A DNA stretch of 64,000 nt from Treponema sp. UBA4377. GTDB taxonomy: Bacteria > Spirochaetota > Spirochaetia > Treponematales > Treponemataceae. The stretch covers positions 1 through 64,000 of the forward strand of contig DGRX01000026.1 of assembly GCA_002391235.1 (NCBI GenBank), given 5' to 3'. The position numbers and the translations under genes are program-made. The notes beneath the pieces are model-generated. The model had not been told where the DNA came from, searched no databases, and saw only the letters and a program-made list of their open reading frames with translations. Shown piece after piece: positions 23,857-31,841 of the stretch; within the stretch, counting starts at the first letter, position 1; the number at the start of each line of letters is the position of its first letter.

Positions 23857-23970
23857 TCAACCTTGTCTCTGCTTATGCTTAGGGTTAACGCAAATGATGC
23901 GGACAATGCCGTTTCTTTTGATAACCTTACACTTATCGCAGATAGGCTTTACACTGGTTCGTACTTTCAT
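23857..23970 (-). CDS. rpmJ: Ribosomal protein L36, zinc-binding form
   Basis: A 37-aa protein read from the minus strand between secY and rpsM. It begins MKVRTSVKPICDKCKVIKRN and ends in KHKQRQG. Cys11, Cys14, Cys27 and His32 are the zinc ligands of the C+ form. GGGGGA lies before the ATG at 23970. It is the first gene behind a likely internal promoter, which would drive the alpha-operon part separately. Confidence 0.96.
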   Translation of the reverse strand: MKVRTSVKPICDKCKVIKRNGIVRIICVNPKHKQRQG

Positions 23971-23998
23971 AAAAGTCCCCCTGGGAATGTGATAGTTA

Positions 23999-24050
23999 TT
24001 TCCCGATTATGGCAATTCGCAATGAATTACAATCGGGAAACACGAGTATA
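23999..24050 (-). promoter_or_regulatory. Internal promoter and 10-bp inverted repeat before rpmJ
   Basis: The 133-bp secY-rpmJ space holds TGC-TATACT on the minus strand (-10 at 24045-24050, extended TG form, no good -35). Four bases behind it starts a perfect inverted repeat: TTTCCCGATT (minus, from 24040) and AATCGGGAAA ending at 23999, with a 22-nt loop. The repeat would sit at the 5' end of the rpmJ-rpsM-rpsK-rpsD-rpoA-rplQ mRNA and may be a protein-binding leader. Confidence 0.55.
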
Positions 24051-24103
24051 GCACATTTCGCCAATTTAAGTCTAGCCCTTCGGCCAAAAAACCAATAGAA
24101 ATT

Positions 24104-25429
24104 CTAGAGGCTTCTTGAGCGAATTCTTCCCTTTTTCATAAGACCATCTTGATGGTGCATTCTCAAAAGGGCTTCAATCTGGCTCATTGTATCCAAGTCT
24201 ACGCCAACCATAATGATCAACGAAGTGCCGCCCATCAGCATCGCTACCGACTGAGGGAACTTAAAGACCAGCTGGATGACCGTCGGCAATATCGCTATCG
24301 CCGCAAGGAACAAAGCGCCAGGCAATACCAAACGGTTAAGTATCTTTTGCAAGTACTCTTCCGTCTTGTCAGTTCTTACTCCGGGAATGGAGCCGCCGTT
24401 TTCCCGGATTTGCTTTGCTATTTCAGTGGGGTTCAGGGTTACCTGAGTGTAGAAGTATGCAAAGAATATAATAAGAACCACTAACAACAAATTGTACCAA
24501 ATTCCCGTCGGATTCAAAATTACAGCCAATTTTTGAACCCATCTCGCAGCGCCGGAGTTGCTGGCAATCGAAGAAACAAGCTGCAAGGGAAGCGTCAAAA
24601 ACGATGAAGCGAAAATCAAGGGAATTACATTTGACGGATTCACTTTAAAGGGAATGTATGTGTTCTGGCCGCCATACATCTTTCTGCCGACAACGCGCTT
24701 GGCGTAGTTGACAGGAATCTTGCGCTCGCCGGATTCTTCGAACACGACAAGGGCAATGATCCCAACAAAAATGATAAGGGCGACAATAACAAAAACAATG
24801 TTCAGTTGGCCATTGCGAACTTGCTCGGCAAGCTCGGCCACAGCGCTAGGCATGCGGGCAACGATGCCGGCAAAAATCATGATTGAAATGCCGTTGCCTA
24901 TTCCGCGGGCGGTGATTTGATCTCCCAACCAAACTGTTACCATTGAACCAGTAGTTACGGTAAGAATCGCAAGAAGCTTAAAGGCGACTTCGTTGTTCAA
25001 CGAAACGACGCCAATGTTTTTTGCGTAGATTGTAACCGCAAACGACTGAACGACGCAGACAAAAATCGTTCCGACTCTTGTCCACATCTGCATTCTCTGC
25101 TGGCCGCCTTCTTCCATAACCGCTCTTTTCATTGAGGGGAAAATGATAAGAAGGAGCTGCATGATAATCTGCGTAGAGATGAAGGGCATTACGCCCAACA
25201 TGAACACAGAAAAGTTAGAAAACGCGCCGCCAACAAAGAAGTCCATGTAACTAGCAAAAGCGTTGTTGTTCTGAGCGGCAAGGTTGTTAAAGTATTCAAA
25301 CAAAGCTGCGGCGTCCACGCCCGGAATTGTAAGAACGCATCCAAGTCTGTAGACAGCCAATACAACTACAGTAAACAAAAGACGGCTGCGGAGTTCTTTA
25401 ATTTTAAACATGTTCGCAATTGAATTCAT
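24104..25429 (-). CDS. secY: Protein translocase subunit SecY
   Basis: A 441-aa inner-membrane protein with ten predicted helices, the channel of the Sec translocon. N-terminal MFKIKELRSRLLFTVVVLAVYRLGC, the plug/TM2 region GGAFSNFSVFMLGVMPFIS and the C-terminal loop GTSLIIMVGVDLDTMSQIEA are typical. AAGGCGG precedes the ATG, 10 nt after rplO. SecE is encoded at 48514. Confidence 0.98.
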   Translation of the reverse strand: MNSIANMFKIKELRSRLLFTVVVLAVYRLGCVLTIPGVDAAALFEYFNNLAAQNNNAFASYMDFFVGGAFSNFSVFMLGVMPFISTQIIMQLLLIIFPSMKRAVMEEGGQQRMQMWTRVGTIFVCVVQSFAVTIYAKNIGVVSLNNEVAFKLLAILTVTTGSMVTVWLGDQITARGIGNGISIMIFAGIVARMPSAVAELAEQVRNGQLNIVFVIVALIIFVGIIALVVFEESGERKIPVNYAKRVVGRKMYGGQNTYIPFKVNPSNVIPLIFASSFLTLPLQLVSSIASNSGAARWVQKLAVILNPTGIWYNLLLVVLIIFFAYFYTQVTLNPTEIAKQIRENGGSIPGVRTDKTEEYLQKILNRLVLPGALFLAAIAILPTVIQLVFKFPQSVAMLMGGTSLIIMVGVDLDTMSQIEALLRMHHQDGLMKKGRIRSRSL

Positions 25430-25439
25430 TTATTCCGCC

Positions 25440-25925
25440 TTAGTCTTTCTTTTCTGTTTTTTCAGCCTTTTTAACCTCGACGACAGAGCCGCCGGCCTTT
25501 TCAACCTTTTCCTTGGCAGTCTTTGAAACCTTGTCTACAGAAACAGTAACTTTCTTTGTGATGTTTCCTGTTCCCAAGAGTTTGACCAAAGACTTCTTAG
25601 ACTTTACGAGATTTTTGGCAATGAGCGTTTCCTTGCTTACTGTCTCGCCGTCGGCGTATTTGGCTTCGATGTCGCAAAGGTTTACAACATCATACTCAAC
25701 CTTAAAAGGATAGTTTGAGAAGCCGCGCTGGGCGATGCGGCGGTAAAGAGGCATCTGTCCGCCTTCAAAGCCAACGTATGGCTGGGGCGAACCGCTTCTT
25801 GACTGGGCGCCTTTGTTGCCCTTGCCGGCTGTCGTTCCGAGTCCTGATGAAGAGCCGCGGCCAACAATTTTTCTCTTTTTGTTAGCTCCTACGGGCGCTG
25901 TCAATACTGGATTGTATTCTGCCAT
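25440..25925 (-). CDS. rplO: Ribosomal protein L15
   Basis: A 161-aa 50S protein: the Gly-rich N-terminus (GRGSSSGLGTTAGKGNKGAQSR split by basic residues), YVGFEGGQMPLYRRIAQRGF and a C-terminal Lys/Glu/Val tail (KKAEKTEKKD) beyond the usual end. Its start shares one base with the rpmD stop. Confidence 0.97.
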   Translation of the reverse strand: MAEYNPVLTAPVGANKKRKIVGRGSSSGLGTTAGKGNKGAQSRSGSPQPYVGFEGGQMPLYRRIAQRGFSNYPFKVEYDVVNLCDIEAKYADGETVSKETLIAKNLVKSKKSLVKLLGTGNITKKVTVSVDKVSKTAKEKVEKAGGSVVEVKKAEKTEKKD

Positions 25926-26107
25926 TATTGGATCTCCTCAACTTTTACAAGGTGAGCCACAGAGGCCACCGCTCCGCGTACAGAAGGAGTGTCTTCCTGC
26001 ACGACAGAGGAACTGATTTTCTTTAATCCCAAACTGCGGACAGTGGCGCGCTTGGCGGGCTTTTGTCCGATAACGCTTTTTACAAGTGTAATCTTAAGTT
26101 TTGCCAT
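25925..26107 (-). CDS. rpmD: Ribosomal protein L30
   Basis: A 60-aa 50S protein. MAKLKITLVKSVIGQKPAKR at the start and SVRGAVASVAHLVKVEE at the end match L30. The ATG at 26107 follows the rpsE stop by 2 nt; GGGG in the rpsE end may serve as its ribosome site. Four in-frame codons upstream overlap rpsE and are not the start. Confidence 0.95.
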   Translation of the reverse strand: MAKLKITLVKSVIGQKPAKRATVRSLGLKKISSSVVQEDTPSVRGAVASVAHLVKVEEIQ

Positions 26108-26109
26108 GA

Positions 26110-26625
26110 TTAACCCCACATCTCGCTCAGAGTCTTGCCTCTGTTCTTGGCAACTGTCGCAGCGTCAAGCATGTTCTCGATGGCGTCAAAAGTGGCGCGA
26201 ACAACGTTTACAGAAGCGCTTGAACCGAGCGACTTAGAAATGATGTCGGTAACACCGGCCGCGTCCATAATGGCGCGAACAGGGCCACCGGCGATGATTC
26301 CAGTACCGGCGCTGGCTGGGCGCAAAAGAACTTCCGAGCTCTTGAACTTTCCGATAACGTCGTGCGGAACAGTTCCGCGCTTAATCGGAAGCGTTACAAG
26401 ATTTCTCTTGGCGCGGTCAAGGCTCTTTTTGATAGCCTCTGTAACGTCATTGGCTTTGCCAAATCCGTATCCAACGCGGCCTTTCTGATCGCCTACAACG
26501 CTGAGCGCCGCAAAAGACATTCTGCGTCCGCCCTTTACAGTCTTAGAAGTTCTGTTAAGAGTCACGAGCTTTTCAACAAACTCTTTCTCTTTAGGCTCTT
26601 TGTCAAATTTATTCTGGCGTTCCAT
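26110..26625 (-). CDS. rpsE: Ribosomal protein S5
   Basis: A 171-aa 30S protein with the dsRNA-binding S5 N-domain (EKLVTLNRTSKTVKGGRR, GYGFGKANDVTEAIKKSLD) and the C-domain (RPASAGTGIIAGGPVRAIMD). It ensures translational fidelity near the mRNA entry site. It lies 8 nt after rplR. Confidence 0.98.
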   Translation of the reverse strand: MERQNKFDKEPKEKEFVEKLVTLNRTSKTVKGGRRMSFAALSVVGDQKGRVGYGFGKANDVTEAIKKSLDRAKRNLVTLPIKRGTVPHDVIGKFKSSEVLLRPASAGTGIIAGGPVRAIMDAAGVTDIISKSLGSSASVNVVRATFDAIENMLDAATVAKNRGKTLSEMWG

Positions 26626-26633
26626 AGTATCTC

Positions 26634-26996
26634 CTAGAATATGATGCCCGCTTTGCGAGTACCGTCAGCAAGAGCCTTTACAACGCCGTGGTAAAGATAA
26701 CCGTTGCGGTCAAAAACCACTGTGGTAATGTTCTTTTCCTTAAGGCGCTGGCCAAAAGCTTCGCCAAGTTTCGCGGCGCCTTCAACTGTCGGCTTGACGC
26801 TCGCAAAATCTTTTTCCATCGTAGAAATGGCGGCAAGAGTCTTTCCCTCGTCGTCATTGATTACCTGTACATAAAGGTTCTTGTTGCTGCGAGTGACTGT
26901 CATGCGGGGGCGCTCAGCCGTTCCGTAAACAGTCTTGCGGATGTGAACCTTTCTGTGAAGGCGCTTTCTATCTTTGTCGTTAAGTTTTCTAATCAT
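26634..26996 (-). CDS. rplR: Ribosomal protein L18
   Basis: A 120-aa 50S protein that binds 5S rRNA. RPRMTVTRSNKNLYVQVIND and the end FDRNGYLYHGVVKALADGTR are family signatures. Normal length. It follows rplF by 11 nt. Confidence 0.98.
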   Translation of the reverse strand: MIRKLNDKDRKRLHRKVHIRKTVYGTAERPRMTVTRSNKNLYVQVINDDEGKTLAAISTMEKDFASVKPTVEGAAKLGEAFGQRLKEKNITTVVFDRNGYLYHGVVKALADGTRKAGIIF

Positions 26997-27007
26997 GTCG
27001 CCCGTCC

Positions 27008-27547
27008 TTATTTAACGCCAGTCTTACCGACTTTGCGTCTAATAACTTCAGTAGAATAGCGGATTCCCTTTCCTTTGTAAGGCTCAGGAAGGCGCAACTT
27101 GCGGATTTGGGCGCAGAATTCGCCGATTTGCTGCTTGTTGATTCCAGAAATGTCAATCTTTCCAGAAGGATCGGCAGCCACCGTGATTCCTTCGGGAATT
27201 ACGGCGATAAAATCGTTTGAGTAGCCCAAGTTCATTACAAGTTCCTTGCCCTTGACTTCGGCGCGGAAACCTACTCCGTTAATAACCAAAGACTTTGTAA
27301 AGCCTGTTGTCACACCCTTTACCATGTCGTTGATAAGGGCGCGGTACAAACCGTGGTCGGCGTTGGCCTGGCGGCTTGCGTTAAGCGTCTTTACAGTAAT
27401 CTCATTGTTTTCAAAGACAACTTCAACATTCTTGCTGAACTTCTGCTTAAGCTCGCCCTTGGCTCCCTTTACAGAAATCTCGTTGTCCTTAATCGCAACC
27501 GTTACGCCGGCGGGAACGGCAACAGGAAGCTTTCCAATCTTAGACAT
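27008..27547 (-). CDS. rplF: Ribosomal protein L6
   Basis: A 179-aa 50S protein made of two similar domains; MSKIGKLPVAVPAGVTVAI starts it and the L6 signature PEPYKGKGIRYSTEVIRRK lies near the C-terminus. It contacts the sarcin-ricin region in homologues. It follows rpsH by 13 nt. Confidence 0.98.
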   Translation of the reverse strand: MSKIGKLPVAVPAGVTVAIKDNEISVKGAKGELKQKFSKNVEVVFENNEITVKTLNASRQANADHGLYRALINDMVKGVTTGFTKSLVINGVGFRAEVKGKELVMNLGYSNDFIAVIPEGITVAADPSGKIDISGINKQQIGEFCAQIRKLRLPEPYKGKGIRYSTEVIRRKVGKTGVK

Positions 27548-27560
27548 CTTCTTCCTCCTA

Positions 27561-27959
27561 TTACCAAACTTTGCAGACTAATTCGCCGCCGACCATCTTC
27601 TCTGACGCCTTCTTTCCAGTTGTAACGCCAGCTGATGTCGAAACGATTACTGAACCGTATCCGTTGCGGACGCGGGGCAGATCTTTATAACCTGAATAAA
27701 CACGGCGGCCAGGAGTTGAAATCTTTTCAATTCCGTGAATAACCGGTTCATTCTTGTCATCGTACTTGAGGAAGATGCGGATTGTGTTCTTTCCGTCTTC
27801 CTGAACTTTCTTGAAGTTCTTGATGTATCCTTCAGTCTTGAGGATTTTTACAATTTCCAACTTCAACTTTGACGCCGGGATATCCACTTTCTCGTGGCGG
27901 GCCATCACCGCATTGCGGATTTTTGTAAGCATATCTGCTACTGGATCTGATGCGCTCAT
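27561..27959 (-). CDS. rpsH: Ribosomal protein S8
   Basis: A 132-aa 30S assembly protein (MSASDPVADMLTKIRNAVMA; C-terminal GYGSVIVSTSAGVTTGKKA). In other bacteria S8 represses the spc operon by binding the rplE leader; here rplX and rplE overlap, leaving no separate leader. Confidence 0.98.
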   Translation of the reverse strand: MSASDPVADMLTKIRNAVMARHEKVDIPASKLKLEIVKILKTEGYIKNFKKVQEDGKNTIRIFLKYDDKNEPVIHGIEKISTPGRRVYSGYKDLPRVRNGYGSVIVSTSAGVTTGKKASEKMVGGELVCKVW

Positions 27960-27975
27960 ATTACTTCTCCTACCA

Positions 27976-28161
27976 CTACCAACTTGACTTTGTTACGCCG
28001 GGTAACAAACCTTCACTAGCATACTTGCGGAAGCAAAGACGGCACATCTTGAACTTGCGGAGATATCCTCTAGGACGTCCGCAGAGCTGGCACCTGTTGT
28101 ACTGACGAGTCGAGTACTTGGGAGCGCGCTTTGCTTTGATAATCATCGATTTTTTAGCCAT
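27976..28161 (-). CDS. rpsN: Ribosomal protein S14, zinc type
   Basis: A 61-aa short S14 with zinc ligands CQLC (about residues 23-26) and CRLC (about 39-42), separated by GRPRGYLRKFKM. The short zinc form is the usual single-copy S14 of spirochaetes and many Gram-positives. The end is LLPGVTKSSW. Confidence 0.97.
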   Translation of the reverse strand: MAKKSMIIKAKRAPKYSTRQYNRCQLCGRPRGYLRKFKMCRLCFRKYASEGLLPGVTKSSW

Positions 28162-28172
28162 GACTTCCTCGT

Positions 28173-28724
28173 TTACTTTCTAAAGGGCATATTGAACTTG
28201 TTAAGCAAAGCGCGGGCCTCGCTGTCAGTTCTTGCGCTTGTTACGATAGTGATATTCATACCCGCAATCTTAGTGATTTTGTCAAAGTCGATTTCGGGGA
28301 AAATGATCTGCTCCGTAATTCCAAGAGAGAAATTTCCGTGACCGTCAAAGCCAGTCGCCTTGATGCCGCGGAAGTCCTTAACGCGCGGAAGGGCGACATT
28401 GATCAAGCGGTCCAAAAATTCATACATAATTGTTCCGCGCAATGTCACCATAGCGCCGATTTCTGCGCCCTCACGAAGTTTGAAGTTGGCAATCGATTTC
28501 TTTGCCTTTGTCTTGACCGCTTTCTGACCTGTGATTTGTGTCAAGTCAGCAACTGCGGCATCAAGAAGTTTCTTATTTCCGAGAGCTTCGCCAACGCCCA
28601 TGCTAACTACGATTTTTTTGATCGCAGGAATCTGCATGGGTGATGTGTATCCCAACTCCTTAAAGAGTTCGGGAGCGATAGTGTCTTTATAGACTTTCTT
28701 AAGCCGGGGTACGTAATTTGCCAT
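28173..28724 (-). CDS. rplE: Ribosomal protein L5
   Basis: A 183-aa 50S central-protuberance protein that binds 5S rRNA: MANYVPRLKKVYKDTIAPEL at the start, KIVVSMGVGEALGNKK and DFRGIKATGFDGHGNFSLG within. The ATG at 28724 overlaps the rplX TAA stop (TAATG); six codons upstream in frame belong to rplX DNA. Confidence 0.97.
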   Translation of the reverse strand: MANYVPRLKKVYKDTIAPELFKELGYTSPMQIPAIKKIVVSMGVGEALGNKKLLDAAVADLTQITGQKAVKTKAKKSIANFKLREGAEIGAMVTLRGTIMYEFLDRLINVALPRVKDFRGIKATGFDGHGNFSLGITEQIIFPEIDFDKITKIAGMNITIVTSARTDSEARALLNKFNMPFRK

Positions 28725-29041
28725 TATAGCGCTTCTCCACATTTGCGGCAGACACGAGTTTTCTTGTCTCCGTCAAGCTTATAACCAATTTTTACAGGGC
28801 GTTTGCATTTGGGGCAAACGATTCCAACGTTTGAAATATGAATAGGCGCTTCAACCTCAGCGATGCCGCCGGCATCCTGTTGGCTGCGTCTCTTCATAGC
28901 CTTCTTTACCAAGTTAACGCCAGAAACAATTACAGCGTCCTTTTTGGTGACGACGCGGACAACTTTTCCTTGCTTGCCCTTGTCTTTTCCTGTAAGGACT
29001 TGTACTGTATCGTCTTTGTGAATCTTGAACTTCTTAAGCAT
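28724..29041 (-). CDS. rplX: Ribosomal protein L24 with zinc ribbon
   Basis: A 105-aa 50S assembly protein. The N-terminal KOW motif (DTVQVLTGKDKGKQGKVVRV) is followed by the L24 body; the C-terminus holds two CxxC pairs (CPKCKRPV and CRKCGEAL), a zinc ribbon seen in many but not all bacterial L24 proteins. It overlaps rplE by one base. Confidence 0.97.
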   Translation of the reverse strand: MLKKFKIHKDDTVQVLTGKDKGKQGKVVRVVTKKDAVIVSGVNLVKKAMKRRSQQDAGGIAEVEAPIHISNVGIVCPKCKRPVKIGYKLDGDKKTRVCRKCGEAL

Positions 29042-29053
29042 ACCCTACACTCC

Positions 29054-29422
29054 TTACAAAACTTCCGGAGCCAACGAAATAATCTTCATGTAATCCTTGT
29101 CACGAAGTTCGCGGGCTACAGGTCCAAAAATACGCTTTCCAACGGGGTTCTTGGAATCGTCTACGATTACGCAGGCGTTGTCGTCAAAACGGATGTATGT
29201 TCCGTCCGGGCGGCGGTATTCCTTGGCTTGGCGGACGATAACCGCCTTCTTGATAGAACCCTTTTTAATTGTTGATGTAGGAATGGCTTCTTTGATGGCC
29301 ACCACTACGATATCGCCGATGCCAGCATAGCGGCGGTGAGTGCCGCCAAGCACCTTGATGCACTGGGCAACCTTGGCGCCGGAGTTGTCGGCTACTGTCA
29401 TGCATGACTGCATTTGAATCAT
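29054..29422 (-). CDS. rplN: Ribosomal protein L14
   Basis: A 122-aa 50S protein at the subunit interface (MIQMQSCMTVADNSGAKVAQ; ending REKDYMKIISLAPEVL-like with LRDKD). Highly conserved, normal length. It follows rpsQ by 12 nt. Confidence 0.98.
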   Translation of the reverse strand: MIQMQSCMTVADNSGAKVAQCIKVLGGTHRRYAGIGDIVVVAIKEAIPTSTIKKGSIKKAVIVRQAKEYRRPDGTYIRFDDNACVIVDDSKNPVGKRIFGPVARELRDKDYMKIISLAPEVL

Positions 29423-29434
29423 AACTTCGCCTCC

Positions 29435-29707
29435 TTACTTCGCTCGTTCAACGATTGATTCCAAGCGCCATCTCTTGTCTTTGCTCAAAGGACGGCACTC
29501 AACAATTTTAACTTTGTCGCCAATGTGGGCTTCATTCTTTTCATCATGAGCCTTGCACTTCTTGGTTCTCAAAACATATTTCTTGTAAAGAGGATCCATA
29601 CGCTTTGTAGAAATTGAAACGACGATGGTCTTGTCCATTTTGTCGCTAGTTACAAGTCCTACATAAGAGCGCTTGGCGCTTTTTACAGCTTTCTGTTCTT
29701 CTGCCAT
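29435..29707 (-). CDS. rpsQ: Ribosomal protein S17
   Basis: A 90-aa OB-fold 30S protein: GLVTSDKMDKTIVVSISTKR and HIGDKVKIVECRPLSKDKRW are the two S17 signatures. The N-terminal ten residues (MAEEQKAVKS) are a small extension. Confidence 0.97.
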   Translation of the reverse strand: MAEEQKAVKSAKRSYVGLVTSDKMDKTIVVSISTKRMDPLYKKYVLRTKKCKAHDEKNEAHIGDKVKIVECRPLSKDKRWRLESIVERAK

Positions 29708-29717
29708 GGGTCAACTC

Positions 29718-29951
29718 CTACTTCTTTGCTTCAGCGGCTTCAGCCTTTTGGGCGGCGGCCTTCTGAGTGATGAACGTATTCAAGCGGGCGATTTCGCGGC
29801 GCATGTTGCGTTTTTCCATCGGATTGTCTACATGAGAAACAATCATCTTGAATCTCAATTCCATGTATTTCTGCTTAAGCTCGTCACGGCGCGCAACCAA
29901 TTCGGCGTAAGACAGTTCTTTGTCTGTGTTCTTTTTCTTTGAATCAGCCAT
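29718..29951 (-). CDS. rpmC: Ribosomal protein L29
   Basis: A 77-aa helical-hairpin protein at the polypeptide exit. The core is SYAELVARRDELKQKYMELR and MRREIARLNTFI. It carries an Ala/Lys/Glu tail (QKAAAQKAEAAEAKK) that extends past the usual ~65 residues. Confidence 0.96.
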   Translation of the reverse strand: MADSKKKNTDKELSYAELVARRDELKQKYMELRFKMIVSHVDNPMEKRNMRREIARLNTFITQKAAAQKAEAAEAKK

Positions 29952-29963
29952 CTTATTCCTCCG

Positions 29964-30383
29964 TTACGCGTGTGTGGGCCTAAAAGCGATCTTTGTCAAA
30001 ACCGGCAATTTGGCGCTGGCCAAGCGCAAGGCTTGTTCGGCCAACTTGATGTCAACGCCGCCGATTTCAAACAAAATCATTCCGGGCTTAAGGTTGGCAG
30101 CCCAGAACTCAGGGGCGCCCTTACCCTTACCCATGCGGACTTCAGCCGGCTTCTTAGAAATCGGCTTGTCCGGGAATACACGAATCCAAATATTGCCTTT
30201 GCGGTCAAGCTTGCGGCTTATGGCAACACGGCAGGCTTCGATAACGCGAGCGTTAAGCCAAGCCGGCTCCATAGCGACCAAAGCGATTTCGCCAAAGTCA
30301 ATATGATTATCGCGGGTAGCAAAACCGTGCTGCTTTCCGCGCTGCACCTTGCGGTGCATTACTCTTTTTGGCGCTAGTGGCAT
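29964..30383 (-). CDS. rplP: Ribosomal protein L16
   Basis: A 139-aa 50S protein near the tRNA elbow: MPLAPKRVMHRKVQRGKQHG, RVFPDKPISKKPAEVRMGKG. Normal length and strong conservation. It starts 2 nt after the rpsC stop. Confidence 0.98.
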   Translation of the reverse strand: MPLAPKRVMHRKVQRGKQHGFATRDNHIDFGEIALVAMEPAWLNARVIEACRVAISRKLDRKGNIWIRVFPDKPISKKPAEVRMGKGKGAPEFWAANLKPGMILFEIGGVDIKLAEQALRLASAKLPVLTKIAFRPTHA

Positions 30384-30385
30384 CC

Positions 30386-31144
30386 TTAACTCCTTGCCTT
30401 TGCGACAGTATCTTTTGTCTGCTTTTCAGACTCAGACTTATCAGAAGAACGCTGAGGACGGTCGCGTCTTGGTTTTCTTACCATCTGACCTGCGTCTTCG
30501 TTCTGCTCGTGACCATAGTTCATTCCGTTGTAAACCCATACCTTGATGCCAATCTTGCCGTAAGTCGTGAGGGCTTCGAACGTGCCATAGTCAATGTCAG
30601 CGCGAAGAGTGTGAAGAGGAACGCGTCCTTCCTTGTGTTCCTCTGTCCTTTTCATTTCAGCTCCGCCAAGGCGTCCGGCCAAGCGAATCTTGATTCCCTG
30701 GGCTCCGGCGCGCATTGCGTTGGAGGCTGACTGCTTAAGAGCCTTGCGGAACGAGCCGCGTCCCATAAGCTGGCGGCCGATATTCTGGGCAATCAAAGAA
30801 GCGTTCAAATCGCCGCGTTTAATTTCTTTAATCTTGATCTGAACTTTCTTTGTAAGCTGCTTTTGAATGTCAGCGCTGATTTTTTCAATTGTAGCTCCCT
30901 TTACGCCGATGATGACACCGGGGCGGGCAGTGTGAATTACGATAGTAACACGCTGCGGGTGGCGCACAATTTCTATTTCGGCAATATCCGCGCCCTTGCA
31001 TTCAGGAAGGTCTCCAACCAACTTTCTGATCTTAAAATCTTCCAAAACCAAGTCTGCGTATTCGCGAGGATCCGCATACCAACGGGACTGCCATGTTTTG
31101 TTTACGCCCAAGCGCAAACCAATCGGATTAACTTTCTGACCCAC
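30386..31144 (-). CDS. rpsC: Ribosomal protein S3
   Basis: A 252-aa 30S protein with the KH domain (RPGVIIGVKGATIEKI near residue 75) and the C-terminal S3 domain (GIKIRLAGRLGGAEMKRTE). A basic/polar tail of about 30 residues (RKPRRDRPQRSSDKSESEKQ...) extends the end. The start is 3 nt past the rplV stop. Confidence 0.98.
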   Translation of the reverse strand: MGQKVNPIGLRLGVNKTWQSRWYADPREYADLVLEDFKIRKLVGDLPECKGADIAEIEIVRHPQRVTIVIHTARPGVIIGVKGATIEKISADIQKQLTKKVQIKIKEIKRGDLNASLIAQNIGRQLMGRGSFRKALKQSASNAMRAGAQGIKIRLAGRLGGAEMKRTEEHKEGRVPLHTLRADIDYGTFEALTTYGKIGIKVWVYNGMNYGHEQNEDAGQMVRKPRRDRPQRSSDKSESEKQTKDTVAKARS

Positions 31145-31147
31145 TTT

Positions 31148-31504
31148 TTATTCCCCCGCCTTTTCAGCAACTGTGACGGTAATATGACACATGCGTTTGA
31201 GCAACTGATCGGCTCTTCCGCGAGCTCGGCACCAAATTCTCTTGAGTCTGGGACCTTCGTCTACGCGAATCTCTTTTACATAGAGCATATCTTCATCCAA
31301 CTTGTCGTTAGCGACAAGAGCGTTGGCCATGGCAGACTTCAAAGTCTTGCCGATAAGCTTGGCGCCCTTCTGCGGCATGTTCTCAAGAACAGCCACGGCT
31401 TTTGAACAAGGCATTCTGGAAATTGCGTGAGCTACAGGGCGAACCTTTGTAGGAGACGCAATAAGGAATTTTGTAGTGGCTACATAGCCTTTTTTCTCTG
31501 CCAT
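31148..31504 (-). CDS. rplV: Ribosomal protein L22
   Basis: A 118-aa 50S exit-tunnel protein: MAEKKGYVATTKFLIASPTK starts it; RVDEGPRLKRIWCRARGRAD is the core signature. The tunnel hairpin reads GPRLKRIWCRARGRA. The ATG at 31504 has a better ribosome site than three codons upstream. Confidence 0.96.
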   Translation of the reverse strand: MAEKKGYVATTKFLIASPTKVRPVAHAISRMPCSKAVAVLENMPQKGAKLIGKTLKSAMANALVANDKLDEDMLYVKEIRVDEGPRLKRIWCRARGRADQLLKRMCHITVTVAEKAGE

Positions 31505-31515
31505 AATATCCACCT

Positions 31516-31827
31516 TTATTTAGCCGCGTTAGCCGCGGCAGGAGCCTTAGCGGCTGTTTTATCAGTTCCGCCATGTCCGCGGAATACACGCGTCGGAGCG
31601 AACTCGCCAAGCTTGTGGCCGACGAGGTTTTCCGTAATGTATACCGGAATCCATGACTTTCCGTTGTGAACAGAAATGGTGTTTCCAACCATCTCAGGAA
31701 TAATTGTGGAGCAGCGAGAATATGTTTTTACCATTTTCTTGTCCGCGGCTCCAGACTTATTCATTTCGATAATCTTTTTGTAGAGCGATTTTTCAACAAA
31801 AGGCCCTTTTTTAACAGATCTTGACAC
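31516..31827 (-). CDS. rpsS: Ribosomal protein S19
   Basis: A 103-aa 30S head protein. MSRSVKKGPFVEKSLYKKI, ITENLVGHKLGEFAPTRVFRGHGG are canonical. The last ~18 residues are an Ala-rich extension (KTAAKAPAAANAAK). Confidence 0.97.
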   Translation of the reverse strand: MSRSVKKGPFVEKSLYKKIIEMNKSGAADKKMVKTYSRCSTIIPEMVGNTISVHNGKSWIPVYITENLVGHKLGEFAPTRVFRGHGGTDKTAAKAPAAANAAK

Positions 31828-31841
31828 AGTTAACTCCTAGC

